Shown: positions 11,717-24,190, counted from the stretch's first letter. The stretch is DNA of 64,000 nt from Marasmius tenuissimus (GCA_029532415.1 JAQOTA010000050.1:5890001-5954000), one strand, 5' to 3'. Notes: generated by a model from the sequence alone, not told the origin. Made by a program: numbers and translations.

Positions 11717-12209
11717 ATGACCATGACGGCCGTTGTATTCAATCTCTTTTTTTGAACATACACGGCCCTGAGGGCAATCACCTCCTTCGCTCATTCCCGA
11801 GTAATCCATGGGCGCTTCAGACCTGCTTCACCTCCGAGAAGCCGAATGACGCTGTACATACGCTTTCAGGTGACAGCATGATGTTAACGAGACTTGGACG
11901 AATCCTGTCAGGATTTCGGAATATTGGATCGTGGAGAAACGAGGAAAAACAAGATCATCGAGATTAGGACTTCTCAGCACACACGAATTGAGCGTTTAGG
12001 AGGCTGGCAGGGGTGGGAGAACGAGATATGTGACGGCGGGAGGTTTCATCAGTTTGATCGACAGCAGTATTCACTCGACCGGGGGCGTGTTTCCGTCCCT
12101 TGACCCAAGGTCGATAAAAGAGGGATTACTCGACACATCAACGCTCCACCATTTCCTTTCCCTTTCCCTAGGCTCAAGACGCAACCCTCCATCCGCGACC
12201 TTTCTCCAA

Positions 12210-14368
12210 ATGTCTGACTTCCTTCGAAACGCAAGAGAATTTACAATAACTGGCGGAAACTTTAGTCATGTCGAGGGAGATCAACACACTCACCATCATC
12301 ACCATTCTACGACTCAGATTATTCGCAAAGGAAAGAGGAAGCGAACGGAATATGACGACGTAAGCAGTATCATACTCCTGGAGGACGACGACGAACTAAA
12401 GCTTGACATAGGTACATATCGTGAAAAGTAGCGCGATATGCAGGATACGCGATGTGCATGTCGATAGGTATCGAGATCGATGGTGGCGGAAACACCCGCG
12501 CAAGGTCGACAAGACGATTTGTGTAGCTCAAGTCAATCGCGGCAGCAGCAGAGCGGGTACTGTGTGTACAGTGGTATCGTACACTGGACCAGATGCGCAG
12601 AACGTACTACTAGTGTCGGTTATATTGGAGAGAATGATTATTCGTAACTCATCTATCCCATTGTAGGCATTCAAGAAAGATTTCCGAAAGCACCTGGAAC
12701 TTGCAGTGTGCGTCCGATCGAATACCATAACTTGGCTAAACGAAGTACTGAAGTTTAGTATGAAGGTCGGCCAAGGCTGTACAAATATATGCTGTTGACA
12801 TTGGAAGGATTCCGTCCCTCATTTTTTGGAACGGTGAGTACCCACTGACTCTATTTGAGTGCAACTAACACGCTTTGCACGTCAGAACTCGTACCTGCTG
12901 TTGTTCTGAAGGAGAATGTGGGATGGTTGGGTGAGATGTACCTCCATAATTTGCGTGTAAGTAGCCAGCGTAGCGCAATCAAACGGCTAAATCATGCAGC
13001 TACAGGCACAATGGGAGTGTCGCGAGGAGGAGCTGTGGATGGATCCCGTACGAGGAATGATTTGTCGTGGTCCGGTAGGGCCGTATCCAGACCTACCAGG
13101 AGGGTGGTTATTGAACATTGGGGACATGCCTTCCACCGCCGACACCCTGCAAGAGGACGTTTTCCTGCGCTTCCTGGCGAGTTGCCAGTCGAAGGAAGTC
13201 GATCACGCATTCTTTACAGGACTTACGTCGGCTTGGCATAACGAACTCGTGCCTGAGCCAGTCGATCAATCGGCTGTGATTTCAGCTTTGCACCGAACCC
13301 CTATCGCCGTTGCAAACAATGTTTGGAAGAGCTACAAGGAATCACTCGTGGAGGAGAAGGTCTTGGACAATGAATTGACACGGTAAGCTCATTACAAACT
13401 TTTAGACTCCTGGTCTGAGCTTCTCGTGTAGCTTCCGGGTCAGTGATAGAGATGGAGTACTTTCTCTGGGGTTGAACTATGACGTGAGATCGGCCTGGCT
13501 TTGCCAGGCACTGAAGATATTTCATGCTCGAGGTATATCGTTGAACGACGATTTGAGTGTCTACGGTGCGCTACCATTGTGATTTCAGAGATGGCACTTT
13601 TCCACTAACATTTCCCCAGAGATCATCTACCGGCCCGCGTGGTTGGATGGCTACCTGTCCGATAATCAAGTCCTGTCCGAACGACGATCTGCTCAATCAA
13701 TTTACCTGTTTCTCCGTCGGCCTCCTCGCAACCTTTCTAACGGTTGGAGATCGTCCCTCCACTTCTGGTCGTTCCATGAAGACGGTGGAAAGCCTCTCTC
13801 AACTGAGATATGCAATCACCTTGGGCTTCCCATCGAATTCTTATTCAGCGGCCAGAGCTACTACTCGTTCTCCTGGTCCACCAAGGGCTATCGACAGATT
13901 GACCAATACCAACGCTTACGTAGCTTTGACCCGACCACCGCAGCTATTTCTCGACATCTCGGGTATGGTCCATACGCATTTCAACCATCGACGACGCAAA
14001 CCGTTTCAATGAAATATATGAGGGCAAGTTCTAGCTTCAGACCATTTTTCTCGTTCATTGATCTTGAGCGCAGAGCGGCGATGTGTTGAACGTCCCGAGT
14101 CCCTTCTCGATCCAGATCTCCGCATAGACAGTAGCACCGATATCAGCTCGGAGTATTGTGCGGTCCAACAGCATGGCAAATTTAGCTTCACAAATCCGGG
14201 TCGAAGACCTAGGTGGGTGGTATCTATCCTTGTCACTTAAATCTCTATAAATACTGATCTGGACACTATTCTCGTCGATCTGGCAGGCAAACTCATGTCC
14301 GGGTTGGTTCACATCTTCAACAAATGCCAGAGAGCTCTTGCAAAGGAAGAAAGGATAGAGAGTCGTAA
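12210..14368 (+). CDS. GG-motif family copy B (one apparent frameshift)
   Basis: Exons by splice sites and frame: 12210-12359, 12412-12603, 12667-12707, 12766-12833, 12886-12956, 13006-13382, 13432-13565, then from 13620. The N-terminus MSDFLRNAREFTITGGNF is followed by HTHHHHHS. The kinase-N-lobe-like block KTICVAQV...VSYTG, VQIYAVDIGRIPSLIFWN and EELWMDPVRGMICRGP follow, then SSLHFWSFHEDG and YQRLRSFDPTT. Near 13975 the homologous sequence ISTIDDANRFNEIYEG appears in another frame, which suggests a one-base indel. The exon then ends at a GCAAGT (GC-AG type) donor. A tail exon beginning ERRCVERPESLLDP matches copy E, and a stop lies at 14366-14368. It lacks the CxCxxC motif of copies C-E. 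Function unknown. Confidence 0.6.
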
Positions 14369-15024
14369 TTGCAGAGCAGGTGCATTCTCAGTTCGCTCGT
14401 GCTGCTTCATTCTGATGGAGGACTTCACAGGACTTTCACCATAATGACAACCCTACCTATGGGAGACCACGGCGAAATGGCAGGTCCGCAGATTATCCGC
14501 GAGTCGCCCTCACGAAGAGATGTGACTTCCTTAGATCTTTGCTCCCCTGGCTATGTTTCTCAACATACCGGGAAGAGACCAAATCAATTAGACAGTCACC
14601 GACATCTGGTAGTGGTCAGAGTTGGGAAGGGAGTTAGGTAGGTGATCATGATGAATACTACGGATGGTAGACATAGCCAATATGTCCCTATTTATCATGT
14701 TTTCTTGTGTTCCGAGAAGTGGCTCGACGAACCTCAGGCTGTAGGTTATTGGTTGTCATGTTACAGTGTTACATCTCCAGGTAGTCGCGCAATCTTGAAT
14801 GGTGCCTATGGGAGGTCTAGACCGATAGCCGTACAAGACGAGCTCACTGACACCAATCATTCAAGTCAACCTATCGACAACGAGCGGTGGCGTTTCCCCC
14901 AGGACTACCAATCGCGTCACGCCTGGCACCAGAATCAGAGATTTGCCCTCGAGTCCTTGGTCAAATGTTAAGATTGAAGTTCCCCGGAATGGTAAAATTA
15001 CTGTACTGTTAAGTGGTAAGCACA
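14369..15024. other. intergenic, nothing recognised
   Basis: Some polar frames on + (for example 14642-14971) could be remains of further copy B tail exons, but I found no consistent splice chain. Confidence 0.35.
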
Positions 15025-15166
15025 GATCCTCTCGTTTGGCACGAGAATAAGTCTCCCGGCGTTGGGCGGGCTGTCGTTATTGGCGTTGATGGCGTAGGCG
15101 TAGGTGCCGTACCATTTGATGAGGTCGGTGGCTTGGTCTTTGGTTGGGGGGGCATGTGTTCTGCTA
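15025..15166 (-). pseudogene. N-terminal fragment of a paralogue of the 5256-5771 gene
   Basis: The minus frame reads PPTKDQATDLIKWYGTYAYA, aligning with LPTKAQIADLTTRYIAYAR of the intact gene. The acceptor context CAG-AACA before the start is shared too, but one base is inserted at the ATG, shifting start and body into different frames. Similarity stops after about 40 codons. Upstream, the block at 15606-15640 matches the flank of the second broken copy, so a larger segment was duplicated. Confidence 0.55.
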
Positions 15167-16721
15167 TGGGCGAACGTAAGTCATCAAGTGGGCAGCGCTC
15201 CTGGTGAGGTGTGAGTCATTTTTGCATCTCATTAAGGATTTACAACAAGTGTTTAGCAGATTAATACCGTCCGGCACTGTATTCAATCATTCCACGGAGA
15301 GGAAAGCCATCCAATCGAGTAGATGGTGTCGGTTATGAGAGAATTAAGGCGGTACCATAGTCGCTGGAACAAACATCGAGCGTAGTAGATATGTCCTTGA
15401 ATCTTGGATTCGTGGGAAAGCGAGTCCTGATTGAGAAGAGAGGAGTCGAGCCTTTTTCCGGTCTGTGAAGGCAGGGGATGTCGGAGTGTGTAATTCCACC
15501 GTACAGAACGATAGCCCCTCAGGCCTCAGGCCTCAGATCTCAGAGCTGCTGGTCATGGTACTGACAGCTTGGTGATGTTTTGGTGATGTTGTGTTGGACG
15601 AGCAAGATCCGCGCGAGCTGACAAAGCGGTGTCTCTCGCTGTACAAAACTTCCACGAACAATCACTTCAATGAACCTTGAGCTTTCTCACTCGTCTCTTG
15701 ATTCCTCGAATTTCTCTTTTCTCTTTGAATCAATCCATCTCAATCTTTCCCCCCCTCGATGCTTGGACCGCAGCGACGACACTGGATAGCAGGGCAAGAC
15801 GAAGCCCTAAGATAACCGATGGGATTGTTTCACTCATCAGTGCACGCATGAGAGCATGAAGTGAGTGACTTCCGTGTTTGAACAGAACCGTCAGCTCAAG
15901 TACCCTTTAGCAACATTCACAACACGATGCCTCACATCTCACCACCTTTCTCTCTCGTTCCCATCTATCACTTGACATCGGTCGCCTTGAACAGCTTTCC
16001 TGATGCCAAATCCCAGGCCATGATGAAATCGTGAGTTGGCATCCGCTGGGAATTCAACTACCTAACTGACTGGCTACTGGTCACTTTTTTGTGGCGATCT
16101 ACAACGGCAGTGTCAGATATAACTGCAACATCCCGATTCACGAATCAAATCCTCGAGTCATCCGTCGGGTTCCCAAGCCCCCAAGTTCCCAAGATCACTA
16201 CAACAGCCATCTTGATTGATCAGACTGGGTGTCAATGAGGCCGAACCTTATACACGTTCGAGCCCTTGCGAATTCACGACATCCCGATTCCGTTTTTCAC
16301 CCGCTTTTGGCACTGGACTAAGCCAGCCAACCGATACGCTTAATTTATCGCGGTCAATGAGGGACCATAATCGATCCATGCATTTCATGACGAGCAGAAA
16401 CGAGTAAACACAAGCGGTTAACCGTTGAGATGATGGTCTACGACTCGCCCGTCTCCTCGGCAAATTCTTTCTTTGAATTGGGCATCACCGGCATCCAAGA
16501 ACATTACAGGTTCTGGGCCAGCCGCCTGGGTTGGGCGAGGCCCACGTGGTAACGGAACACTGCCATTGGCATATGCGAATCATTTGTTGTCCGTCGAGCC
16601 TTTGCTCGTCGCGAGGCGCTTGATACGGGTATATATACCTACGACACTCTGGAAGAGCTTCTAAGCAACGCCAGATACACCTTGTTCACCGCCAGCATAG
16701 TCAAGCTCACCACTCCGCCCA
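15167..16721. other. intergenic with duplicated flank
   Basis: Carries the GCTTTGTCAGC block (15606-15640) and pyrimidine-rich sequence around 15680-15750 resembling 7480-7520. No gene seen. The last 100 bp should contain the phosphatase promoter. Confidence 0.4.
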
Positions 16722-17489
16722 ATGACCAAGACGATAATCAAGCCTCACCCCATCCCCAATTCGTATTGGGCAACACCCCTTCTCCTCGCTTGCGAGTACC
16801 CCTGGGATCCAACCGACCCATCCGCATGCAAACTAGACGCTCTGCTGCTCGCTGGCGTACGAACCTTCATTGACCTCACCGAACTCGGGGAGCTCATCCC
16901 ATATTGCACCGACGATGACGATGCCACTGTTCATGATACAACCGACCCTCGGAATGTCTTGTACTGCGAGACGCTGCGGTTAGGATTACCTCCCTCCGAG
17001 ATTCAACACCATCGATTTGGCATCCACGACCGTTCTTTACCTTCTTCGATCGCCCTACTGGACTCTATCCTTGCCTGTCTTGATGAGAATGCAAAGGAAG
17101 GGAGGATTTGTGCTGTGCACTGCCGTGGCGGGATCGGAAGAACCGGGGTTATTGTCGGATGTTGGTTGGTCCAGAGCGGAGTTGCAAGAGATGGGAGCGA
17201 AGCCTTGGAGATTATTGCGAGGGAGTGGAAGGGGGTCGAGAAATATCGGAAATACCCGGTCAGTCCAGAGACTGGGGAGCAGGAGGAGTATGTGAGAGGT
17301 TTTAAGAAGGAACATGCAGAGGCTATCGTCAATAGGGTGTATTTGCCAGGTTTGAAACTACCTGCCGTAGCGAAATTTCAGGAAGTTGCAACTAGAATTT
17401 TGAGCCGTCAAAAGTTGTGTAAATTTCGGCCCCACAATCCCAGAATTTCGGGAAAATTATGTGTGGGGCCTGCACCTATCTGTTGGTGA
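16722..17489 (+). CDS. dual-specificity/tyrosine protein phosphatase with MITE-derived C-terminus (255 aa)
   Basis: Single exon from ATG 16722. The signature H-C-R-G-G-I-G-R-T-G gives the catalytic Cys134 and the phosphate-binding Arg140 of the CX5R cysteine phosphatases. Asp103 in IHDRSLPS is placed as general acid. TFIDLTELGE is the usual beta strand before it. The fold and the length to about residue 204 fit a compact fungal DSP-like enzyme that removes phosphate from Tyr or Ser/Thr. From codon 205 the frame enters an inserted inverted-repeat element (17334-17793). The last ~51 residues, from VYLPGLKLP to the stop, are encoded by it, and the original stop is not identified. The catalytic core is complete, so activity may be kept. 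Confidence 0.85.
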   Translation: MTKTIIKPHPIPNSYWATPLLLACEYPWDPTDPSACKLDALLLAGVRTFIDLTELGELIPYCTDDDDATVHDTTDPRNVLYCETLRLGLPPSEIQHHRFGIHDRSLPSSIALLDSILACLDENAKEGRICAVHCRGGIGRTGVIVGCWLVQSGVARDGSEALEIIAREWKGVEKYRKYPVSPETGEQEEYVRGFKKEHAEAIVNRVYLPGLKLPAVAKFQEVATRILSRQKLCKFRPHNPRISGKLCVGPAPICW

Positions 17490-17793
17490 CTGCATGAACT
17501 ACCAGAATCACTCATCATCAAGCACGCTAGCTTCTCAAAAAGCAGCGGCCGTGGTAATGACAGCTTCCTTGACTTGATATATCCAAGGCGCGTCGAAATC
17601 TGCCTGGGGAACGACCCGCAAGGAACAAGCCAAGGGCGCTCGGTGACGAGACGGTTTGCGTAAATTTTGGAGAAATATTGTACGTCCGAGTTTTTTGTTT
17701 TGTATTTATCGAGGTGGGGCGGCTCCGCTCACGAAATTTCGGATTTTGAAACTAAACAAAAAATTTCAGTTTCAAACCTGGCAAATACACCCT
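17334..17793. mobile_element. 460-bp MITE-like element with 26-bp perfect TIRs
   Basis: The ends AGGGTGTATTTGCCAGG... (17334-17359) and the exact reverse complement (17768-17793) form a 26-bp perfect inverted repeat. AAT lies on both sides (17331-17333 and 17794-17796); read as GGGTG ends, a TA duplication is equally possible. There is no coding capacity of its own. It sits inside the 3' end of the phosphatase frame. Superfamily not determined. Confidence 0.8.
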
Positions 17794-17796
17794 AAT

Positions 17797-18484
17797 CTAC
17801 TCAAGTTATAATCCTTATGGTGCGGGTTTCGTCAGTTTCCCCCCAGTCTCGTCTCATACTGAATGTAATCTTTTCGCAGCTTACTGTCCCTTCTTAGAGC
17901 CGCACGACGCCCGACTTTGCCGTCGCCGGCAATCCCATCAGAAACTCAATTATTCGCCCTCATGCACAACTGCTACAAACCGCTATTTTTCCATACGACC
18001 CCACCCTCTCGTCATCATTTTTTACGTTCCTATTCTTCCACATCCCGCTAGATCGTGTCCACCCATCGCGAGGCCGAAGGATCGGCCGAACAGCCTCTGG
18101 GGTTGCGTCGGAAGCTGTAACAGCCTTCTTGTGCCTTTCATGGCCACATTCTCCCTCTCCACCTCCAACCAGGCACACACAAGCTTTTCTCGAAGCCAGG
18201 ATCACGGATTTACCGTCGATATGACTTGCGTTCCCATCATATAGATGCCGACGACGCTTGATTCAAGGATGATCCTTACATTATCCACCATGTGGTGAGG
18301 AAGGAAATCATTGTTTTCTCGACCATTCGGCGATGCCATGTGATCTTAGTACTATCCACGCTGGAGGAGACGGGGCCGCGAGCGGGATGGAAGCAGTCAT
18401 TGGGTGACTTGGGGGGACCGTATAAATGGAAGCATTGTCCTTTCTTTCTTCCCCTTCAATCACCTATTGTCTTTTGGCTGCACC
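17797..18484. other. intergenic / promoter region of the ICMT-like gene
   Basis: No gene. TATAAATG at 18421-18428 lies about 60 bp upstream of the start at 18485 and is a plausible TATA box. Confidence 0.4.
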
Positions 18485-19247
18485 ATGTCGCTCCTCAAGG
18501 TGCCTCTGCTGCTCTTGAACTCCGGGAGCCTTTTGGTCCCATTGGCGTTCCCGTCGTCAACGCCTCTGCCGGTTACTGAGGTGCGGTACTCGAAGAGAAA
18601 GTCGGAGCGGTTCGTTCAAGGGGTTCTTCCAGGTGTCATGATGGTACGTGCTGCGACTTCTTTCACCCTCCATAGTACCAATTCGTTCTTCCGCCTCTTA
18701 GGTCACACCCCTCGTATTCTTCAGCGAGTCGCTTATAATTCTACTAACTCAACTCCGCGGGCCCCCCAGACGGCTCGCATCGCTCCTAATGCTCAACGGG
18801 ACCACCGAAACACTCTCAACCTCCCCAGCCTTCCTAATCGGTACCACGCTCCTCCTTATGGCATCCATCCTCCGATATAGATCCCAAACCCTTCTCGGAC
18901 GACTCTACACCACTCCTCTCACGATCCGTAAAAACCACACATTGATCACCTCAGGTCCATACGCCATCGTTCGACACCCAGGTTACGCCTCATGGTTGAT
19001 CATGGAAATCGGGTTGCTCGTCGTATTCTCTGCCTCGGGGTCGTGGCTGTCTGAGAGCGGTGTGTTGGATACTGCGCTCGGGAGGGTTGTTGCTGCGAGC
19101 TGGCTAGTGGTTTGTGTGGTTGGCGATACGGTGCTCGTGGCGAGGAGGGTACCAAGGGAGGAAGGGCTGTTGAAGAAAGAGTTTGGGAAGGAGTGGAGTG
19201 AGTATAGAAAGAGGGTTCCGTGGAGGGTTGTTCCGGGTGTTTATTGA
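18485..19247 (+). CDS. ICMT-family (isoprenylcysteine/phospholipid-type) methyltransferase (234 aa)
   Basis: Exon 1 18485-18643 starts at a strong CACCATG context; a 58-bp intron follows (GTACGT...CTCTTAG); exon 2 is 18702-19247. The protein is rich in hydrophobic helices: residues ~5-20, ~55-70, ~82-98, ~145-175. The C-terminal half has the ICMT hallmarks: LITSGPYAIVRHPGYASWL (SAM-binding RHPxY) and RVPREEGLLKKEFGKEWSEYRKRVP (the E-E-x-L...F-x-x-Y element). Family enzymes methylate the carboxyl group of prenylated cysteines, or lipids, at the ER membrane. Many fungal paralogues of unknown substrate exist, so I do not assign Ste14 identity. Confidence 0.82.
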
Positions 19248-19609
19248 TGAATGAACTTCTCCGGAGGCGGTCTTTTCATTTTTGTGTTGTGCTTGGTTGG
19301 ATCGTTGTATTGAACTTTGGATGGTAAATGCACAGTTTACACTTGCACTTGATATCATGATGGGGTTCGAAGTTGTGGTTTTCCATGCCCTCTAGTGGCT
19401 TCTGATTGAGCACTTCAAGGTAGGGCTTTTGCATAGGGCCTTTCACAACCACTTCGAAAGACGCGAGTTCGGAGTACGCTCGGGTGTACGTTGAGATTTC
19501 GTGGCTTCGCTGACAATTATAGGGGTATTAGATAATCAAGTCAACCTTTGTCTCATACCACCACCACCCCTTCCTACCCCTTTCTACCGACAACGACGTT
19601 GGGCAAGTC

Positions 19610-20949
19610 TTGGCGGTTTCGCAGATTTATCAAACCACGGAACACCTTTCATCACGAAGAAGAGACGAAATCAAGACCATTAATAGCGAAATCACCAAAG
19701 TTATGCAAACAGCATACGGGAAAGCTCTCAAGACTCAAACACAAGAAGACGCAACCTCGCAGCGACAGGTAGACTCTTTCCCGATGTTCTCTTCCACATC
19801 ACTCTCTTGTACGTCGTCAAACACATCCTCTGCTGAAATTTACGCTCAGTAGAGCCAGAGGTGATGGAGTTCCATGACCACCACTGTGATTTGCCGACCA
19901 TCGGGAACTGGCTGGGTGCCACGTCGTCGTATGTTCAGTGGGCCTGGCGGGCAACAGCATCGGATACGACGACGTACTGGTTTACTCCTGATTTTTTATT
20001 TCTTTGCTTGCAAGCGAGATGGTTAAACGGTCGAGGTCTATCCCGCTTGTGCCGATGAATGGTCACCGAAATCAAGTCGTTGAGCAAGCACTCGCCGAAA
20101 CGCTGTGTCAATACAGAGGAGCTTCTCTATTCGTTCCCTTTCTATGTGTCGTCTTCTTCCCGAGATTTGAAAGGCATCACTCCTGTTACTTGAGAGCCTT
20201 TGCTTGACGTTCACTATCTCCTTACTTGCATCGCGTTGAGCTTGAAGGCGTGGTATTCGATGATCCACTGTCCCGAATGCATACCTTACATGACTTTAAA
20301 CATCCACATTAGAGCTTTTACGAACCTCGGAACCTCACGACCCTTAAACCTCGTCCCTCTGACCATGATCTCACCCGGTCTCAGATACTTGAGTTATTGA
20401 CAGGACCTTGAGGCGCTCTCCTTGCTGGCATTCTCCAGTTTATTAGGTGACCTTCCTCGGCACGCTTCTTAAAAAGAACGTTTTGTTTGCCGACTCAGAT
20501 CATTTTCTCGAGTTTTTTCCTTCTCTCAAACAAGGTGAAGCGAGAACTCGCGCCGTATATTAACTTGAGTTTTCTCGTCGTGCTTACTGAACCTAGATAT
20601 CATCCAGGTTTCGAACATCGCAAACGAAGGCCGATGCCCGTGCCTCTCCGACACTGGTTCTATGGCAGCCATCCACCTTCAATGTACTTTCAAGTTTCTA
20701 CACACACGGGTCAAGCACCGTGCGATCTCAGAATCTAGAGAGCTTCCCCAGACACGGATCACGATCTATGCGGGACCCAATGGGTCGCGTAAAGCCCTCA
20801 ATCCTATGACCACTTTCTTCGAAGTAGCCCAGGGCCGAGCTCTATCTCATCTGAAAACCGTACTGCTGACTGTTTTGGCACACTACAGTGCCGTCTTTCT
20901 CTCAACGAGGTTGTCAAGCACCTCGGACATTGAATTGTTGGACAACTAG
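19610..20949 (+). pseudogene. decayed F-box gene
   Basis: The Gln/Lys-rich N-terminal helix (19640-19790) is followed by IGNWLGATSSYVQWAW and TTTYWFTPDFLF. These align with IGDWMGFTRVCRRWR and NTLWSTPDFRF of the intact gene at 21844. A frame change near 20000 leads to SEMVKRSRSIPLVP, matching LEMVKRSKSAPLVM. Further downstream only weak similarity remains. At least one frameshift separates the two halves. It lies in the same orientation directly upstream of three intact F-box genes, as expected for a tandem array. Confidence 0.75.
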
Positions 20950-21843
20950 TTACGAATGGTACAATGTCCGCCACCCCGTTCATCGATGCCCTCAGCTACG
21001 TTAATTCTCAGTCCACTCAAGGCAGCGCGAATAAGAACGCACGGAGTCCGTAGGTGACGGGGATCAATCACAATCCACAGTTGTCACTCTGAATCATCAC
21101 GCTGTGTTCAGAAATATGGACTTGAGCTTCAAGCCGCGCTATTCCGTGCCCTCTTGAGAAACATGCCAGAACGACCAAGCTTCGCCTAATACTCACCATA
21201 TACAAAGTGGGCATACAGGGAGCAGGGATGTTGACCTTCCGTATCTGTTAGTCGCGAGTCTTACCCGATGGAAGAGCAACGGTGAGTGTGCGCATTCCGG
21301 AGCGCGATTTTGTGATCTTGGGGAGGTTGATAATGTACCAACCAAGGGCTGTTCACAACTTCAGGAGTTCAGGCGATGGCTATTACGATGGGCGCCAGTG
21401 AAACGACCTTACCGCAGTGAATCTTGTTCAGGGGAACACTTTTCGACAGTGGACGTGAAAGTTGATCGAGTGGCAGCTTCCAGGGCGGGATTAAGTTGTA
21501 TTTGTTCTGATTCTTGGTCTGTACGGGTGTTAAAGTTGTTGAGAGCTTGCCCAATTCTCGCTTGAAAATATCGGGAAGGGAGCTGAAGGGAGTCAACCTG
21601 GGGAGCGAAATGAACTCGGGTCTGTGCCTGAGCTTTTCTGCATGTGGTAGCCTGAGCCAAGCAAACAAGGGTCGCGAACCCTGACGTACGTCGACACGTT
21701 GTGCTCACCCATGCACTTGCCCTCCACCATGATCCTTACTTCTATCGCATTTCGAACTTGACTACAACACCTCGCGTCTTGTCATTGCTCTAGCTAACAC
21801 ATAGATCCTCTCTGCTGTTGTCAGTGAACAAAAATATAGACAT
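20950..21843. other. intergenic, nothing recognised
   Basis: A pair of overlapping ~99-codon minus frames (21369-21708) shows no domain. The last part should hold the promoter of the next F-box gene. Confidence 0.4.
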
Positions 21844-23786
21844 ATGATTAGGTGAGTTCCGAACCTCTCCATGCCCGAATTCCTTCTCATGACAACTACT
21901 TTGGAAGCAGAATGAAACGCTCCTGCTCACCAAGCTCCGAAGTCTCCATGGATATCTCTCAAAGTCCTGAAGATACGAGCCTCATACAACATCGTGTACC
22001 ATCGACTCTGGCGCTCGTCCCGAGTGAACTGCTCTCTCGAATATTTGATTTCTGTATAGAAGATCCCCTTCGCCACATTCTACGTGTATATCCCAGCTTA
22101 CACGAGGATAAAAATGGACAGGACTCACATCACGAGGTGGAGCCCACAATAGGAGACTGGATGGGGTTTACTCGTGTATGCCGGCGCTGGCGTACAGTAG
22201 CCTTGGAGGCGAACACTCTCTGGTCTACTCCCGATTTTCGCTTTCCTAACTTTGCGCTCGAGATGGTCAAGCGGTCAAAGTCCGCTCCGCTTGTGATGGT
22301 GTTGAGGTCGGAATTGCATGGGTTTGCCGTTCGGAGACACGAAAGTGTCATATCTATCGAAAGAAGTTTTACAGAAGTGTTGCGTGGTCATTCCTATCGT
22401 GTCAGAGCCATCCACCTCGCTCTTCCACCACGCCCTATGCGCCGGCTTCTCTCTGAAATTCAGAGAACTTCACCGCCACTCCTTGATACGCTCACTTTGA
22501 GCGTAACTTACCCTGCTCAGAGCTCCAGGATTGGCAGAATCGATTTTCCGGAGGAAGTCCTCGAGGAGATGGCTTCTCGCCTCAAAGTCATAGGGGTACA
22601 CCATTTTGGAGATCCCACTACCTGGCGTTCATTCATGTTTCAAGAGCTCACTGCTCTCCACCTCTCCCTCTCACATAAGAGTGCTGGTCTTCCCCGGAAG
22701 CAACTTCTCACCATACTGAAAGATTGCCCGGCCCTCGAGGCGCTCTATCTATCGGGATGCTTGGACGTAGCAGATCAGTCCCCGAGAGAGTCGCAGGAAC
22801 CCATCGAGTTGCCTCGGCTGCGCAGCCTGGATGTCGCCGCTTCCTTCTCCATGGTGTTCATGTTCCTTGTTCAGGACATTTTCATCTCCAACCTCGAGTC
22901 ACTATGCTTAAAACTCCGTCTTGAGCCGCACTCGGACATGCCGGCTCTGCGTTTGTTAGCGGTACAAACACTCTTGTCCTCAGGGCTGCAGAAGTGTGAT
23001 CTGCCTCATGCTCTCGTTGTCGAAATCTCGTCGACGCTGAACGCATCAATCGAATTCTTCACTCACTCCCAGAGTTCCCAGCCCAATCACTCAGATCACC
23101 CCTCTACCCATCGGATCTACATGAAGCCCAAAGGACGCCCCAAAATCCGAGTCGAATTCTTCACCGAAATTCATGCCAATCTTCCTTCGTTCGACATCCT
23201 GAACCCAGTATTCAATTTGCTCGATGCAGTTCCTCAAGTACTGTTACGGGTGGAGGTCTTGTCGGTCGAGACATTCTCCACCAGGATCTCAGTGGGCATG
23301 GTCATGAAACATTTCGGGAGTATGAGAACGGTTAAATGTCTCGTACTGACGGGTACTGAATGTTCAGTATCATTTGTCGATGTCCTTGGTCGGTGTCGGA
23401 CTCCGGAGGCGCAGGATTTTGGGCCCATCAAAGGGGGAGATCGTGAAGCAGACACACAGCGAGCTACGAATGTCCCATTCTTTTTCGAATCTCTGGAACA
23501 CCTCATGTTTAGAGGTACAGATCTTATAGACAATCAGTTCGAGCCGGGCGGTGGACAGGGATCAAACGGTGCAACGCCCCAGCTTGGATACCTTCTTTTG
23601 GATACTCTTCGCCGCCGAAGAGGAGAGGGTTGGGCGTGTGGAATTAGGAGGATAGGTCTCAAAGCGATGTTTGGGCTTCCTGAGGAGGTTTATGAGATTC
23701 TTGAAGAGATCAAGGCGATGGGAATCACTACCAGGACCAGCTTACTAGTGATAGAAAACTTGGTACTCACAGTTAGAGAGATTTGA
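21844..23786 (+). CDS. F-box protein (627 aa)
   Basis: The first exon is only 8 nt (21844-21851, ATGATTAG), joined in phase 2 across a 59-bp intron (GTGAGT...GCAG) to exon 2 at 21911-23786. The mature start is MIRMKRSCSPSSEVS. The F-box-like domain is at about residues 34-110 (LALVPSELLSRIFDF; WMGFTRVCRRWRTVALE; TLWSTPDFRFPNFALEMVKRSKSAP). Leucine-rich helical sequence follows, then the conserved MKHFGSMRTVKCLVLTG...FVDVLGR block near the C-terminus. An SCF adaptor role is inferred. The 8-nt first exon is shared with the gene at 26958. Confidence 0.83.
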
Positions 23787-24190
23787 ACGTCAGGATTTCG
23801 AAACAATATTTATATTTCATGTGCCTATCTCAGATACACTTCTTCTCCGCTACTATCCCAAATCCTCCCAAGCGTTCGACAGTCTATGTACCTAACAGCA
23901 AGTCATAACAAGCCGACAACCAATTTTCAGTCTTCAAGCATACGACGCCATATCCAGAGTGCGGAAAATACCGGCAGGAACGTGCGCTTTGCACGGAGCT
24001 GCCAGATTCTCACGCACAATCCTTCATCCAAGACGACCACCTTGCTCTCTGTCGGCCTTTCAGTCAACTTAACAGCAAATAACAAATGCAGGCACGGTCA
24101 GCCTATAACCTGTTTCCCACCTGATAGCAGCCTGATTGAATGATTTTCTCGGAAAGTAGGACAGACCAGACCCATCCAATTGAAGTCAAG

